DNA from: Bacteroidota bacterium | GTDB taxonomy: Bacteria; Bacteroidota; Bacteroidia; Bacteroidales; JAGONC01 | DNA length: 64,000 nucleotides | Reading direction: 5' to 3' | Assembly: GCA_022711405.1 (NCBI GenBank) | Contig: JAKLFC010000015.1 | Coordinates: 1 to 64,000 of the forward strand | In this document: positions 17,062 to 26,324 of the stretch, in pieces | Layout of the letters: each line of letters opens with the position of its first letter | Numbering within the stretch: the stretch's first letter is position 1 | The notes under the pieces: generated by a model | Databases searched by the model: none | What the model was told of the DNA's origin: nothing | What the model saw: only the letters and a program-made list of their open reading frames with translations | Position numbers and translations under genes: made by a program

Positions 17062-18405
17062 GTGAAAAAGAAGAACATACAGCTTATCATTCTGTTTGCA
17101 TCCCTGTCACTGGCCGGGATCATCCTGACACAGCTATTCTGGATGAAGAATGTGTACCGGCTGAAGGAGGATCAGATGGATGGCCGGGTGGATGTAGCAC
17201 TTCGAAGGATTGTGACCGAACTGATGGTGACCAGGAACGATACGATGATGGCCAGGATGATGCAGTATGGAACGGTCTGTTACAATGAGCCTGTTTCGTT
17301 GATGGAGATGCTGGATATCTCGCTGTTGGATTCCCTTGTCCGGTCGGAGATGTCGTGGATGGATTTCCCGGATGACTATGCATATGGCATATTCCATCGG
17401 AAGGACGGAAGGCTGATGTATTCATCAGGCAATCATTCAGGGGAAGAGCTTATTCAATCCCGGAATGCTGTATCGCTGGAATGTCTGTGTAAATCAGATC
17501 CATGCATGCTGGGAGTATATATACCGGGAAAACAGGGAATGATCATTCATCAGATCCTGATCTGGCTGGTTCTTTCTGTGGTGTTCCTGCTGGTTCTGGC
17601 CGGTGCCATTTTTTTCTCTATCCTTTCGGTATATCAGCAAAAGAGGCTTTCACAAATGAAGACTGATTTTGTGAACAATATGACCCATGAGTTCAAGACA
17701 CCCATTGCTACCATTTCGCTGGCAAGCGAAATGCTTCTGAAGCCTCAGATCCATGAATCGCCCGATAAAACAAAAAGATACGCTTCCATCATATTCGATG
17801 AAAATTTACGTTTAAAACATCAGGTGGAGCAGGTGCTCAAGGTTGCAATTCTGGACAGGGGGGAATTTGAATTAAAATTTCGTGAACTGAATGTTCATGA
17901 GGTTCTGGAAGAGGTGATCAGGAATTACAGCCTGATCATGAAGGAACGAAACGGGAAGTTCCGTACCTGCATGCATGCCAGGCAGTACAACCTTCTGGCC
18001 GACAGGGTTCATTTGGTCAATGTGATTGATAATCTTATTGATAATGCGATCAAATACTCTCCCGGACCACCGGAGGTGACCCTGTCGACAGCCAATAAGA
18101 ACAGTGGCATCCTTATTTCCGTTGCCGATAAGGGATCAGGGATAAGTGTGGAGAACCAGCGAAACATATTCCGGCGTTTCTACCGCGTTCATACAGGTAA
18201 TATCCATGATATCAAAGGTTTTGGATTAGGATTGTTTTATGTGAAAACAATGGTCGAGGCACATGGAGGATCAGTGAGCGTTACCAGTGAACTGAACAGG
18301 GGAAGCCGGTTTGACCTGTATTTTCCATTCGATCATGTGAAAGTTAATCCTGCAGAAAATGAAGAACAAAAAGCAAATGACCAGGTTATTACTGGTGGAG
18401 GATGA
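17062..18405 (+). CDS. Two-component sensor histidine kinase, RprX-like
   Basis: 447 residues from GTG 17062; the ATG two bases earlier is followed at once by a stop. Membrane helices at about 7-27 and 164-188 enclose a periplasmic sensor of about 135 residues. The kinase core has the H-box NNMTHEFKTPIA (His209), N-box VIDNLIDNAIKYS, and ATP lid motifs ADKGSGI and GFGLGLFYVK. The sensor contains Cys73 and a tight cluster, ECLCKSDPC (Cys141, 143, 148), which could bind a metal or report redox state. Paired with the OmpR-type regulator that follows; the pair resembles RprXY of Bacteroides, but the signal is unknown. Confidence 0.92.
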   Translation: MKKKNIQLIILFASLSLAGIILTQLFWMKNVYRLKEDQMDGRVDVALRRIVTELMVTRNDTMMARMMQYGTVCYNEPVSLMEMLDISLLDSLVRSEMSWMDFPDDYAYGIFHRKDGRLMYSSGNHSGEELIQSRNAVSLECLCKSDPCMLGVYIPGKQGMIIHQILIWLVLSVVFLLVLAGAIFFSILSVYQQKRLSQMKTDFVNNMTHEFKTPIATISLASEMLLKPQIHESPDKTKRYASIIFDENLRLKHQVEQVLKVAILDRGEFELKFRELNVHEVLEEVIRNYSLIMKERNGKFRTCMHARQYNLLADRVHLVNVIDNLIDNAIKYSPGPPEVTLSTANKNSGILISVADKGSGISVENQRNIFRRFYRVHTGNIHDIKGFGLGLFYVKTMVEAHGGSVSVTSELNRGSRFDLYFPFDHVKVNPAENEEQKANDQVITGGG

Positions 18406-19081
18406 TCCGAACCTTCGCACCGTACTGAAGGATTATCTTGAGATGCTTGGCTATGAGGTACATGTCGCCGTTGATGGTGATGAAGGATACCGGAGTTTTC
18501 TTGAGAAGAAACCCAACCTGTGCATTCTGGATGTGATGATGCCCAAGAAGGATGGATTCACTTTGTCCAGGGAGATCCGCATCATCGACCAGCTGGTGCC
18601 GATCATCTTCCTGACGGCCAAGGGATTGAGGGAGGACAGGATCGAAGGATTCAAGACCGGGTGCGATGATTATATCACAAAACCTTTCAGCAGCGAGGAA
18701 TTGAGCCTCAGACTGGAGGCCATCCTCAGAAGATGTGCTGTGAGGCAGGAAAGTGGCGTGAGACCCGAGGAGGATATTTTCCAGATCGGACGTTTTACGT
18801 TTGATGCCAAGAACATGACCCTTCAGATCGGAGACCATCAGCGCATCCTCACCCGGAAAGAAGCATCCCTGCTGCGGTTGCTCTGTCTGCATAAAAACTC
18901 ACTTTTGCGAAGGGAAGAGGCCCTTTTGAGCGTATGGGGCGACGACGACTATTTCATCGGGCGAAGCATGGATGTGTTTATCACCAAGCTGCGAAAATAC
19001 CTTAAAGAAGATCCTGCCATCCTGATCCAGAATATTCACGGGACAGGCTTCAGGCTTCAGGTTACCGACAAGGCCGGCTGA
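18377..19081 (+). CDS. OmpR-family response regulator, RprY-like
   Basis: 234 residues from ATG 18377; an in-frame ATG at 18359 would add six. Receiver domain with acidic pair VEDD near the N-terminus, phosphorylated Asp52 in CILDVMMPKKDGF, conserved Thr in FLTAKG and Lys in ITKPFS. C-terminal winged helix (RILTRKEASLLRLL, DVFITKLRKYLKEDP, IHGTGFRL). The start lies inside the kinase gene, so the pair is coupled. Targets are unknown; the membrane operon beginning 86 bases downstream has its own promoter element and is a possible target. Confidence 0.94.
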   Translation: MTRLLLVEDDPNLRTVLKDYLEMLGYEVHVAVDGDEGYRSFLEKKPNLCILDVMMPKKDGFTLSREIRIIDQLVPIIFLTAKGLREDRIEGFKTGCDDYITKPFSSEELSLRLEAILRRCAVRQESGVRPEEDIFQIGRFTFDAKNMTLQIGDHQRILTRKEASLLRLLCLHKNSLLRREEALLSVWGDDDYFIGRSMDVFITKLRKYLKEDPAILIQNIHGTGFRLQVTDKAG

Positions 19082-19127
19082 TCCACGGGTTTTTTATTTT
19101 TTTACAGCAATGAACAGCCTGAATCCA

Positions 19128-19135
19128 TACCTTTG
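19128..19135 (+). promoter_or_regulatory. -7 element (TACCTTTG) for the DUF5687-ABC-DUF5686 operon
   Basis: TAnnTTTG match 33 bases before the DUF5687 ATG, between it and the regulator stop. No good TTG at -33. It suggests the membrane operon can be transcribed separately from the two-component genes. Confidence 0.5.
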
Positions 19136-19167
19136 ATCCTGTATTGCTAGGATAAACAGTTTTTCCC

Positions 19168-20649
19168 ATGTTCAGGATATTTGTCCGGCATCAATGGAAA
19201 GAAGCCCTGCGGTCGACCATCTGGCATAAAAATGTGGCCGCCAATATTTTCATTGGCTTCTTATTTCTTCTCATGATATTTTATCTGCTGCTCATCGGCA
19301 TTCTGATCGACAGGATTTTGGCCGATGTTTACCCTGGCAGAAATCCGGCAGAAATGTTCAATGGTTTTTTGCTCCTGTATTTTCTGGCCGATCTGGTCAT
19401 TCGATTCTACCTGCAGCAGGTGTCGGCCTTTCACATCAGCTCCTATCTGCATCTGCCCATTCGCCGGCGAACGATCGTTCACTACGTTGAACTGAAAACG
19501 GTCCTGAGCATTTTCAACATCATCCCGTTCTTCATCGTGATACCTTTTGCCTTCATTGTGGTCGGGAGGCAATACGCACCGTTGGATGCGTGGATCTACC
19601 TGATCACGATCTTCCTGATGGTCATGGTCAATAATTTTCTGGCCACATACCTGAAAAGGCAATTATCATCCAGGCCCAGGATCGTAGCTGCGGCGGGACT
19701 AGCCGTCGTTGGACTTATTCTGTTAAATTATTTCGGTATTCTTTCAATATCCGGTTTCTCCTCCCTTGTCTTCGGGTACCTGCTCATCCATCCACAGCTT
19801 GTCGCCATTCCCGCCGCCATTCTGTTCGCAGTTTATGCAGTTCATTATTACTTTTTGAAAAAGAGATTATATCCGGAAGAAATTGAAACACGTAAAAGGC
19901 AAAAAATGGATTCCATATCAGAGATCCGTTACCTGAAAGGACTTGGGATCACCGGAGAGATCATGGCGCTGGAGATGAAACTCATGTGGAGGAACAAGAG
20001 GCCTAAAACCACCATTTACCTTTTTCCCCTGTTTATTTTGTACGGACTGTTTTTTTATCCTCAGGAGATCTATATGAACCAGGGGACAGGACTTTTGATC
20101 TTTGTAGGCGTTTTTATGTCGGGAGGGATGATGCTCAATTACCTCAATTATGCGTTCGGATGGGAAAGCAATTATTTTGACGCATTGCTTACCAGCCGGA
20201 TCGATATGGAACGTTATATTCGGGTAAAATTTATTAATTCACTGATAATAAGCACTTTGTGCTTTATTATCACCATTCCTTATGTCTTTTTCGGGTGGAG
20301 GATCCTGTTCATCAATTTTGTCACTTTCCTGTACAACATTGGTTTTTTATCTTTTGTGCTGTTATATATGGCCACTTTCAATAAAAAACGGATCGACCTG
20401 AGCCGCGCATCAGCCTTTAACTATCAGGGGATCGGGGCCTCCAACTGGCTGGCCATGCTGCCTGCATTCCTTTTTCCGCCTCTTGTGTACTGGCCCTTCC
20501 AGGCAATCGGATTACCTTATGTCGGATTTATGGTCATTGGAGTCATCGGGCTGATCGGCCTGTCGCTCCATAGGGTTTTTCTGCAGATGATCAGGAGTCA
20601 GTTTGAAAAACGAAGGTATATCATGGCGGAGGGATTCAGGGTGAGGTGA
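19168..20649 (+). CDS. DUF5687-family ABC exporter membrane subunit
   Basis: 493 residues, about twelve hydrophobic segments in two blocks separated by a charged region (about 230-290). Opens with FVRHQWKEALRSTIWHKN, which resembles the Bacteroidota-specific DUF5687 proteins. The following gene encodes the matching ABC ATPase, so this is most likely the permease of a two-component exporter. Substrate unknown. Co-oriented with the two-component system upstream. Confidence 0.85.
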   Translation: MFRIFVRHQWKEALRSTIWHKNVAANIFIGFLFLLMIFYLLLIGILIDRILADVYPGRNPAEMFNGFLLLYFLADLVIRFYLQQVSAFHISSYLHLPIRRRTIVHYVELKTVLSIFNIIPFFIVIPFAFIVVGRQYAPLDAWIYLITIFLMVMVNNFLATYLKRQLSSRPRIVAAAGLAVVGLILLNYFGILSISGFSSLVFGYLLIHPQLVAIPAAILFAVYAVHYYFLKKRLYPEEIETRKRQKMDSISEIRYLKGLGITGEIMALEMKLMWRNKRPKTTIYLFPLFILYGLFFYPQEIYMNQGTGLLIFVGVFMSGGMMLNYLNYAFGWESNYFDALLTSRIDMERYIRVKFINSLIISTLCFIITIPYVFFGWRILFINFVTFLYNIGFLSFVLLYMATFNKKRIDLSRASAFNYQGIGASNWLAMLPAFLFPPLVYWPFQAIGLPYVGFMVIGVIGLIGLSLHRVFLQMIRSQFEKRRYIMAEGFRVR

Positions 20650-20682
20650 AAATACAGGTTAATTACATTTAAATATCAGGTG

Positions 20683-21402
20683 ATGATCGTTGTTAAAGAA
20701 CTGACAAAAAAATACAGCGGGGAGATCGTGTTGAACATACCCTCGTTGACGATCGCCAAGGGTGAGAGCTTTGGACTTGTTGGCAACAACGGGGCAGGGA
20801 AGACGACGTTTTTCAGACTGGTGCTGGACCTGATACGGGCCAGCAGTGGATCTGTATTTTCGGGCGAGGTGACGGTTTCACGCAATGAGACCTGGAAACA
20901 GTACACGGGATCTTACCTGGATGAAGGATTCCTCATTGACTTTCTTACACCGGAGGAATATTTTCAGTTCGTGGCGCGTATCAATGGTCTGACTCAGGGT
21001 GACATAACCGAATTTTATGACCGTTTCAGAGATTTCTTCAATGACGAGATCGTAGCCAAAAAGAAGCTGATCCGTGATCTCTCCAAAGGAAACCAGAAAA
21101 AGGTGGGCATCGCAGCCGCATTGATGAAAGAGCCACAGGTACTGGTGCTGGACGAGCCTTTCAACAGCCTTGATCCTACCTCGCAGATACGCCTGAAACT
21201 ATTGCTGAATGAACTGAATACCAACGGGGAGACCACCATGCTGATTTCCAGCCATGACCTCAAGCACGTAACGGAAGTGTGCGACAGGATCGTCATTCTG
21301 GATAAGGGACTGATCGTAAAGGACATTTTTAAGAGCGAAAATACACTGAAAGAGGTGGAAGATTATTTTTATACCCAGATTTACCGCCAAACCACCTCAT
21401 GA
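20683..21402 (+). CDS. ABC transporter ATP-binding protein (partner of DUF5687)
   Basis: 239 residues from ATG 20683; a GTG one codon earlier is possible. Walker A LVGNNGAGKTTFF, signature LSKGNQKKVGIAAAL in place of the usual LSGGQ, Walker B VLVLDEPF, and H-loop LISSHD. The DrrA/CcmA-like size fits an exporter. Its stop overlaps the start of the DUF5686 gene by four bases (ATGA), so permease, ATPase and outer-membrane protein are probably made together. Confidence 0.93.
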   Translation: MIVVKELTKKYSGEIVLNIPSLTIAKGESFGLVGNNGAGKTTFFRLVLDLIRASSGSVFSGEVTVSRNETWKQYTGSYLDEGFLIDFLTPEEYFQFVARINGLTQGDITEFYDRFRDFFNDEIVAKKKLIRDLSKGNQKKVGIAAALMKEPQVLVLDEPFNSLDPTSQIRLKLLLNELNTNGETTMLISSHDLKHVTEVCDRIVILDKGLIVKDIFKSENTLKEVEDYFYTQIYRQTTS

Positions 21403-23852
21403 GGCTTCTTCCCCCGTTCATTATCATCGTTTTGCTGATGGCCGCTCCCACTGCAAAGAGCCAGCCATTTTCCGTCCAGGGAAAAATCATCGATGCTGAA
21501 ACCAGAGAAGCCCTGGCTTTTGTCAACATTGTCATCAACAAGGGCAAACATGGCGGCGTTTCCGATATCGATGGAAAGTTCTCCTTTTCTTACCCGGAAT
21601 CCATCACTTCGCTGACGGTCAGCCATATGGGTTATAAAACCATTGAGTACCCAGTCGGTGAAAAAACTGCAGGACTGGTGATCAGGCTGGAACCTGTATG
21701 GATTGAACTGAGCGAAGTGGAGATCCTCCCGGGAGAAAACCCTGCACACCGTATCATTTCAAATGTCATTGCCTCAAAGGAACTCAACGATCCTGAGAAA
21801 CTGCCTTCCTTTTCTTACACTTCCTATGATAAAATGTATTTCACTATCAGGAATGATTCGGTTTTTATCATGGACACCACTGCACTGGATTCCGCTGGCA
21901 GTGAGCTGAAGGGATTTCTTCAGGACAAGTATTTCTTTTTCATGGAAACGGTTTCAGAACGGAGCTTTCTTTTTCCGGACAACAACAGCGAGCGTGTCAT
22001 CGCTTCACGAATATCGGGTTTCAGGGATCCTATCATTGTGTTCCTGATCTCACAGATGCAATCCACTACCTTTTACGACGAGGTGATCAAAATTGCGGAT
22101 AAGAATTACATCAATCCCATCAGCAGGGGAAGTCTTAAGAATTACCTTTTCGTCCTGCAGGACACCTTATTTCATCCTTTAACCACCGATACCACTTTCG
22201 TGATCTATTACCGGCCCCTGCTGAACACCAACTTCGACGGACTGGAAGGTTTGCTTTACATCAATACGCATAAATGGGCCATTGAGAATGTATCGGCAGC
22301 ACCTTATCGCGATGATCGCGGGCTTAGTATACGGATCCAGCAAAAGTATGAACTGATGGACGGGGAATACTGGTTCCCAGTCCAGCTCAACACCGATCTG
22401 CTGATTCAATTTGCTGAAGTATCAACGGATTCAGCCAGCTTTCCGCTGGTGGGGATTGGCAAGAGTTATATCAGGGATATCCGGATCAATCCGGAAATGA
22501 CGAAAAAAGAATTCAGCAATGTGGAGATAGAGGTAATGCCCGATGCCTATTCGGAGGCCGGCCGTCTGCTGGCCGTATACCGGACCGACAGCCTGTCGGG
22601 AAGGGAAATGAATACCTATACATTTATTGACAGCCTTGGAAGGGAATATCATTTTGACGAGAAGGCCAAAGGTTTTGAGACATTAATGACCGGGAAGATC
22701 CCCTGGAAATGGATTGATCTGGATATGCGTAAATTCCTCAGGTATAATGACTATGAAGGCTTTTATGTGGGAGTGGGTGCTGAAACCAATAAGAAGATCT
22801 CCAGCCTGTTTTCAATCGGAGGATTTGTGGGATACGGATTCAGGGATCAGCACCTGAAGTACGGAACCAGTGTATCCCTGTTCCCGTACAGGGATGCCGA
22901 AATGGAAGCCGGTTTTTCGTACCAGAATGATGTTGCTGAACCGGGAGGTACGCACTATTATGATGATTTCACGAAATTCAGCTATGATAATTACAGGGAA
23001 CCGCTGCTGATGCGGATGGACCGGATCGAAAAATTCGAAGGATCCTTTGGTTTCAGGTCGCTGTCGTATTTGAAAACATTCATGACTTTCAGCAGGACGT
23101 TCAAAGAACCTGGCTATGATTATTATTTTGGTCCTCCCGGGGAGGATCTGACGCTTCTTTCCAACGCCTTCCGGTTCACAGAAGGCTCCGTCACCTTCAG
23201 GTATGCATATAAAGAGAAATTCCTTAAGAATGTTCAGACAAAGGTATCCTTGGGTACCAGCTGGCCTGTGGTATGGTTTACCTATACCAGGGGATTTGCA
23301 GGAGTGCTGGGAGGTGAATTCGGATTCAACCGTTTTGATCTGAAAATTCAAAAGTCGTTTTTCATTAAGTACCTGGGGGAGACAGACCTCATGTTAAAGG
23401 CTGGATTCATTGACAAAGCACTGCCTTATACAAACCTCTACAACGGAAACGGAAGTTATCATTCATTTACCCTGTTTGCACCGCACAGTTTTGCTACCAT
23501 GAGGCTGAACGAGTTCCTGATGGATCGTTATGTTGCGTTGTATGTGTCGCATAACTTCGGAAAGCTTCTGATCAGGACCAGAGGATTTGCACCCGGGCTG
23601 GAACTCACCACCAACCTTGGTTATGGGTTCCTTAACGATCCGGATTACCATCATCACATTTCCTTTCAAACAATGCATAAAGGATACTATGAATCCGGGT
23701 TAAATATCAATGATTTGTTGAACATCAGCGGATTAATCTCCCTTGGACTGGGTGTGCATTACCGTTACGGACCCTATCATCTGGAAAGGGAGCTGGATAA
23801 CTATGCCTTTAAGATCACCATGATCCTACCCGTTCTCAGCAATTCTTTCTAA
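21399..23852 (+). CDS. DUF5686 family outer-membrane protein with carboxypeptidase-like plug domain
   Basis: 817 residues. Signal peptide (to about residue 22), then a CarboxypepD_reg-like domain (FSVQGKIIDAETREALAFVN, GVSDIDGKFSFSYP, SHMGYKT) and a long region of beta strands ending in an aromatic C-terminus (ITMILPVLSNSF), as for an outer-membrane barrel. The whole matches the DUF5686 family of Bacteroidota. Function unknown; the domain layout resembles TonB-dependent receptors without a TonB box I can identify. Translationally coupled to the ABC ATPase, suggesting an export path from inner to outer membrane. Confidence 0.88.
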   Translation: MRLLPPFIIIVLLMAAPTAKSQPFSVQGKIIDAETREALAFVNIVINKGKHGGVSDIDGKFSFSYPESITSLTVSHMGYKTIEYPVGEKTAGLVIRLEPVWIELSEVEILPGENPAHRIISNVIASKELNDPEKLPSFSYTSYDKMYFTIRNDSVFIMDTTALDSAGSELKGFLQDKYFFFMETVSERSFLFPDNNSERVIASRISGFRDPIIVFLISQMQSTTFYDEVIKIADKNYINPISRGSLKNYLFVLQDTLFHPLTTDTTFVIYYRPLLNTNFDGLEGLLYINTHKWAIENVSAAPYRDDRGLSIRIQQKYELMDGEYWFPVQLNTDLLIQFAEVSTDSASFPLVGIGKSYIRDIRINPEMTKKEFSNVEIEVMPDAYSEAGRLLAVYRTDSLSGREMNTYTFIDSLGREYHFDEKAKGFETLMTGKIPWKWIDLDMRKFLRYNDYEGFYVGVGAETNKKISSLFSIGGFVGYGFRDQHLKYGTSVSLFPYRDAEMEAGFSYQNDVAEPGGTHYYDDFTKFSYDNYREPLLMRMDRIEKFEGSFGFRSLSYLKTFMTFSRTFKEPGYDYYFGPPGEDLTLLSNAFRFTEGSVTFRYAYKEKFLKNVQTKVSLGTSWPVVWFTYTRGFAGVLGGEFGFNRFDLKIQKSFFIKYLGETDLMLKAGFIDKALPYTNLYNGNGSYHSFTLFAPHSFATMRLNEFLMDRYVALYVSHNFGKLLIRTRGFAPGLELTTNLGYGFLNDPDYHHHISFQTMHKGYYESGLNINDLLNISGLISLGLGVHYRYGPYHLERELDNYAFKITMILPVLSNSF

Positions 23853-23876
23853 GGATATTTTTTTTATCTTTACTGC

Positions 23877-24971
23877 ATGAACCGTTTCTTTAATCTTATC
23901 CTGACCCTACTGGGAATCGGTGTCGTCATATTCCTTTTCTGGCGATTCTCAGAAGTGGTCACTTTCATTCTCATCTCGGCTGTCCTCTCCTTTATGGGAC
24001 ATCCCCTGGTGCACCTGATCGACAGGATCTCCCTTGGCAGGTTCAGAATGCCACATGTGCTGAGCACCGTCATTACGCTTTTAGCCATCCTTCTGGTGAT
24101 CGGCCTTTTTTTCTATTTTTTCATCCCTTTGGTAATGAAGCAGTTGGATGTACTTGCCAGCATTGATTACGGGCAGTTGCAGGAGAGCCTGGCAAAACCC
24201 CTTTCGAGGGTACAGGATCTTCTGGTGCAGTTTAAGCTGCTTTCACCCGAAGAGAGCCTGGTATCCCTCATTGGAGGTCATTTCCAGTCGATCCTCAGTT
24301 TTAAATCGGTTTCTCACCTATTTTCGGATATCATGAGCCTGACCGGTACGATTCTGATCGGTGTATTTTCCATTATTTTCATAACTTTTTTCTTTTTGAA
24401 GGATGATCACCTGTTCTATGACGGGATCATGGTGCTTACTCCGTCCAAATACAAAGACCAGATATCAAAATCGCTGACTTCGATCAGGGAACTGCTTTCG
24501 CGTTATTTTATCGGGCTGATGGTGGAGATGATCTTCATGATCTCCATGCTGAGCCTGGTACTTACCATTCTTGGCATAAAAAACACGTTGCTGATCGCTT
24601 TTTTGGGAGGGATGCTGAATGTCATTCCATACCTGGGTCCGTTCATCGCCGGTTTACTGGGCGTGCTGATAGCGGTTTCCACCAGTGTAAATGTCGGCGA
24701 CTACAATGCGCTGCTGACCATAGCGTTGAAGGTGGTGGCAACCTTTGCAGTGGTGAAAGGCATTGATGATATGGTGTTGCAGCCCTGGATCTATTCCAGG
24801 AGCGTGCGTGCACATCCGCTTGAGATCTTCATTGTGATCCTGGTTGCCGGCAGTCTGGTAGGTGTGGTGGGGATGATCCTGGCGATACCGGGGTACACCG
24901 TGCTCAGGATCGTGGCCAAACAGTTCCTGAGTCATTTCGAGGTGGTTCAGAACATTACCAAAGGCATCTGA
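23877..24971 (+). CDS. AI-2E family (PerM/YdgG-like) transporter
   Basis: 364 residues with about eight membrane helices and a short soluble insert near residues 90-140. Family segments are visible: the ITFFFLKDD stretch near the middle, then LLIAFLGGMLNVIPYLGPFIAG, and the C-terminal DDMVLQPWIYSRSV...HPLEIFIVIL...GMILAIPGYTVLRI. Members export autoinducer-2 or ions, but annotation of individual members is unreliable. Ends tail-to-tail with frr, 13 bases apart. Confidence 0.92.
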   Translation: MNRFFNLILTLLGIGVVIFLFWRFSEVVTFILISAVLSFMGHPLVHLIDRISLGRFRMPHVLSTVITLLAILLVIGLFFYFFIPLVMKQLDVLASIDYGQLQESLAKPLSRVQDLLVQFKLLSPEESLVSLIGGHFQSILSFKSVSHLFSDIMSLTGTILIGVFSIIFITFFFLKDDHLFYDGIMVLTPSKYKDQISKSLTSIRELLSRYFIGLMVEMIFMISMLSLVLTILGIKNTLLIAFLGGMLNVIPYLGPFIAGLLGVLIAVSTSVNVGDYNALLTIALKVVATFAVVKGIDDMVLQPWIYSRSVRAHPLEIFIVILVAGSLVGVVGMILAIPGYTVLRIVAKQFLSHFEVVQNITKGI

Positions 24972-24984
24972 TCTGCGGGGACCG

Positions 24985-25548
24985 TTACACGGTCATAATT
25001 TCTTTTTCTTTGATCTCCACGATCTTATCCACCCTCTGGATGAATTTATTGGTCATATCCTGGATTTCCGACTCCAGTTTTTCGATATCATCCTCAGGTG
25101 TTCCTTCATTTTTAAGTTTTTTTGCAGCTTCATTGGCTTCGCGGCGGATGTTCCTGATGGAAACCCTGGTTTTCTCAGCCTCCACCCTGACCTGCTTGGC
25201 CAGGTCGCGGCGCCGTTCTTCTGTCAGGGCGGGGACGATAATGCGGAGCACTTCGCCGTTATTGATCGGGTTGAATCCCAGGTTAGCTGCCATAATGGCT
25301 TTTTCGATCACGCCCAGAATGCTTCTGTCCCATGGTTGAACAATGATCTGTTTGGGATCCGGTGTGGTGATATTGGAAACCTGGTTCAGGGGAGTGACCG
25401 TACCGTAGTATTCGATCTTCACACCTTCCAGCATGTCGGGTGTGGCTTTGCCTGCCCGTATCTTATGCAGTTCGCGCTCCAGGTGGGTGATGGCGAGCTG
25501 CATGGTTTCAAGGGTTTCTTCCAGGCACAGGATGCAATCGTCGTTCAT
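24985..25548 (-). CDS. frr: Ribosome recycling factor
   Basis: 187 residues, normal RRF length. With EF-G it splits the post-termination ribosome. The family core is visible: LERELHKIRAGKATPDML, the linker region VTPLNQVSNITTPDPKQIIVQPWD, and the long helices PALTEERRRDLAKQV and IRNIRREANEAAKKL. Preceded on the same strand by pyrH, as is common; a -7 element (TATTTTTG, 25575-25582) lies 27 bases upstream, so frr may also have its own promoter. Confidence 0.98.
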   Translation of the reverse strand: MNDDCILCLEETLETMQLAITHLERELHKIRAGKATPDMLEGVKIEYYGTVTPLNQVSNITTPDPKQIIVQPWDRSILGVIEKAIMAANLGFNPINNGEVLRIIVPALTEERRRDLAKQVRVEAEKTRVSIRNIRREANEAAKKLKNEGTPEDDIEKLESEIQDMTNKFIQRVDKIVEIKEKEIMTV

Positions 25549-25574
25549 GGATATACGTAAAATGGTGTAGGTTG

Positions 25575-25582
25575 CAAAAATA
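25575..25582 (-). promoter_or_regulatory. -7 element (TATTTTTG) for frr
   Basis: Minus-strand TAnnTTTG just after the pyrH stop, 27 bases before the frr ATG. No clear -33 element. Confidence 0.4.
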
Positions 25583-25590
25583 GGAAATAA

Positions 25591-26298
25591 TTACATGTGG
25601 ACCAGTGTTCCTATCTTTTCACCCCTGAGGATCCGCAACAGGTTCCCCTCCGTGTTGGCGTTGAATACGATCAGGGGCAGGTGGTTATCCCTGCAGAGGG
25701 TGAAGGCAGTGAGGTCCATGATCTTCAGTCCCTTCTGCAGTGCTTCATCGAATGTGATGTCCTCATACCAGACCGCTTTCGGATCCTTTTCAGGATCCGC
25801 AGAGTAAATCCCGTCCACGCGTGTTCCCTTGAGGATGATGTCGGCCTTGGTTTCCAGGGCTCTCAGGACGGCAGCCGTGTCGGTGGTGAAAAACGGATTT
25901 CCGGTACCTCCGGCCAGGATCACCACCTGTCCGTTTTCCAGGGCCTCAATGGCACGGCGGCTGGTGATCTTTTCCGCCAGGGATTCGATGGCAAGGGCCG
26001 AAAGAACGCAGGCTTTTACGCCGCTGTCTTCCAGCATCTGCTGCAGCGCGAGGCTGTTGATCAGGGTGGCGAGCATACCCATATAATCCCCCTGTACGCG
26101 GCTGATCCCCTGGCCGGTGCCTTTCAGTCCCCTGAAGATATTACCCCCGCCGATGACGATGGCGATCTGCACACCTTTTTCGTGTACCGATCGGATCTCC
26201 CGGGCGAAATGAATCAGCCGGTCTTCCTCAAGGGCCGAAGTTCCGTTCCCCTGTAGCGATTCGCCGCTGAGCTTGAGCAAAACTCTTTGATATTTCAT
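25591..26298 (-). CDS. pyrH: UMP kinase
   Basis: 235 residues from ATG 26298, which gives the family start KYQRVLLKLSGESL; the frame is open upstream but that part is not family-like. Phosphorylates UMP to UDP in pyrimidine synthesis; hexameric in bacteria. Motifs: IAIVIGGGNIFRG, GDYMGMLATLINSLALQ, AGGTGNPFFTTDTAA and KGTRVDGIY. Located between secA and frr on the same strand, 26 bases after the secA stop. Confidence 0.98.
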   Translation of the reverse strand: MKYQRVLLKLSGESLQGNGTSALEEDRLIHFAREIRSVHEKGVQIAIVIGGGNIFRGLKGTGQGISRVQGDYMGMLATLINSLALQQMLEDSGVKACVLSALAIESLAEKITSRRAIEALENGQVVILAGGTGNPFFTTDTAAVLRALETKADIILKGTRVDGIYSADPEKDPKAVWYEDITFDEALQKGLKIMDLTAFTLCRDNHLPLIVFNANTEGNLLRILRGEKIGTLVHM

Positions 26299-26324
26299 GG
26301 TGTATTGAACGTATGGATCACTGT

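Noticed and set aside
25597..26256. 219-codon plus-strand frame over pyrH
   Set aside because: Opposite strand of intact pyrH; composition like other shadows.
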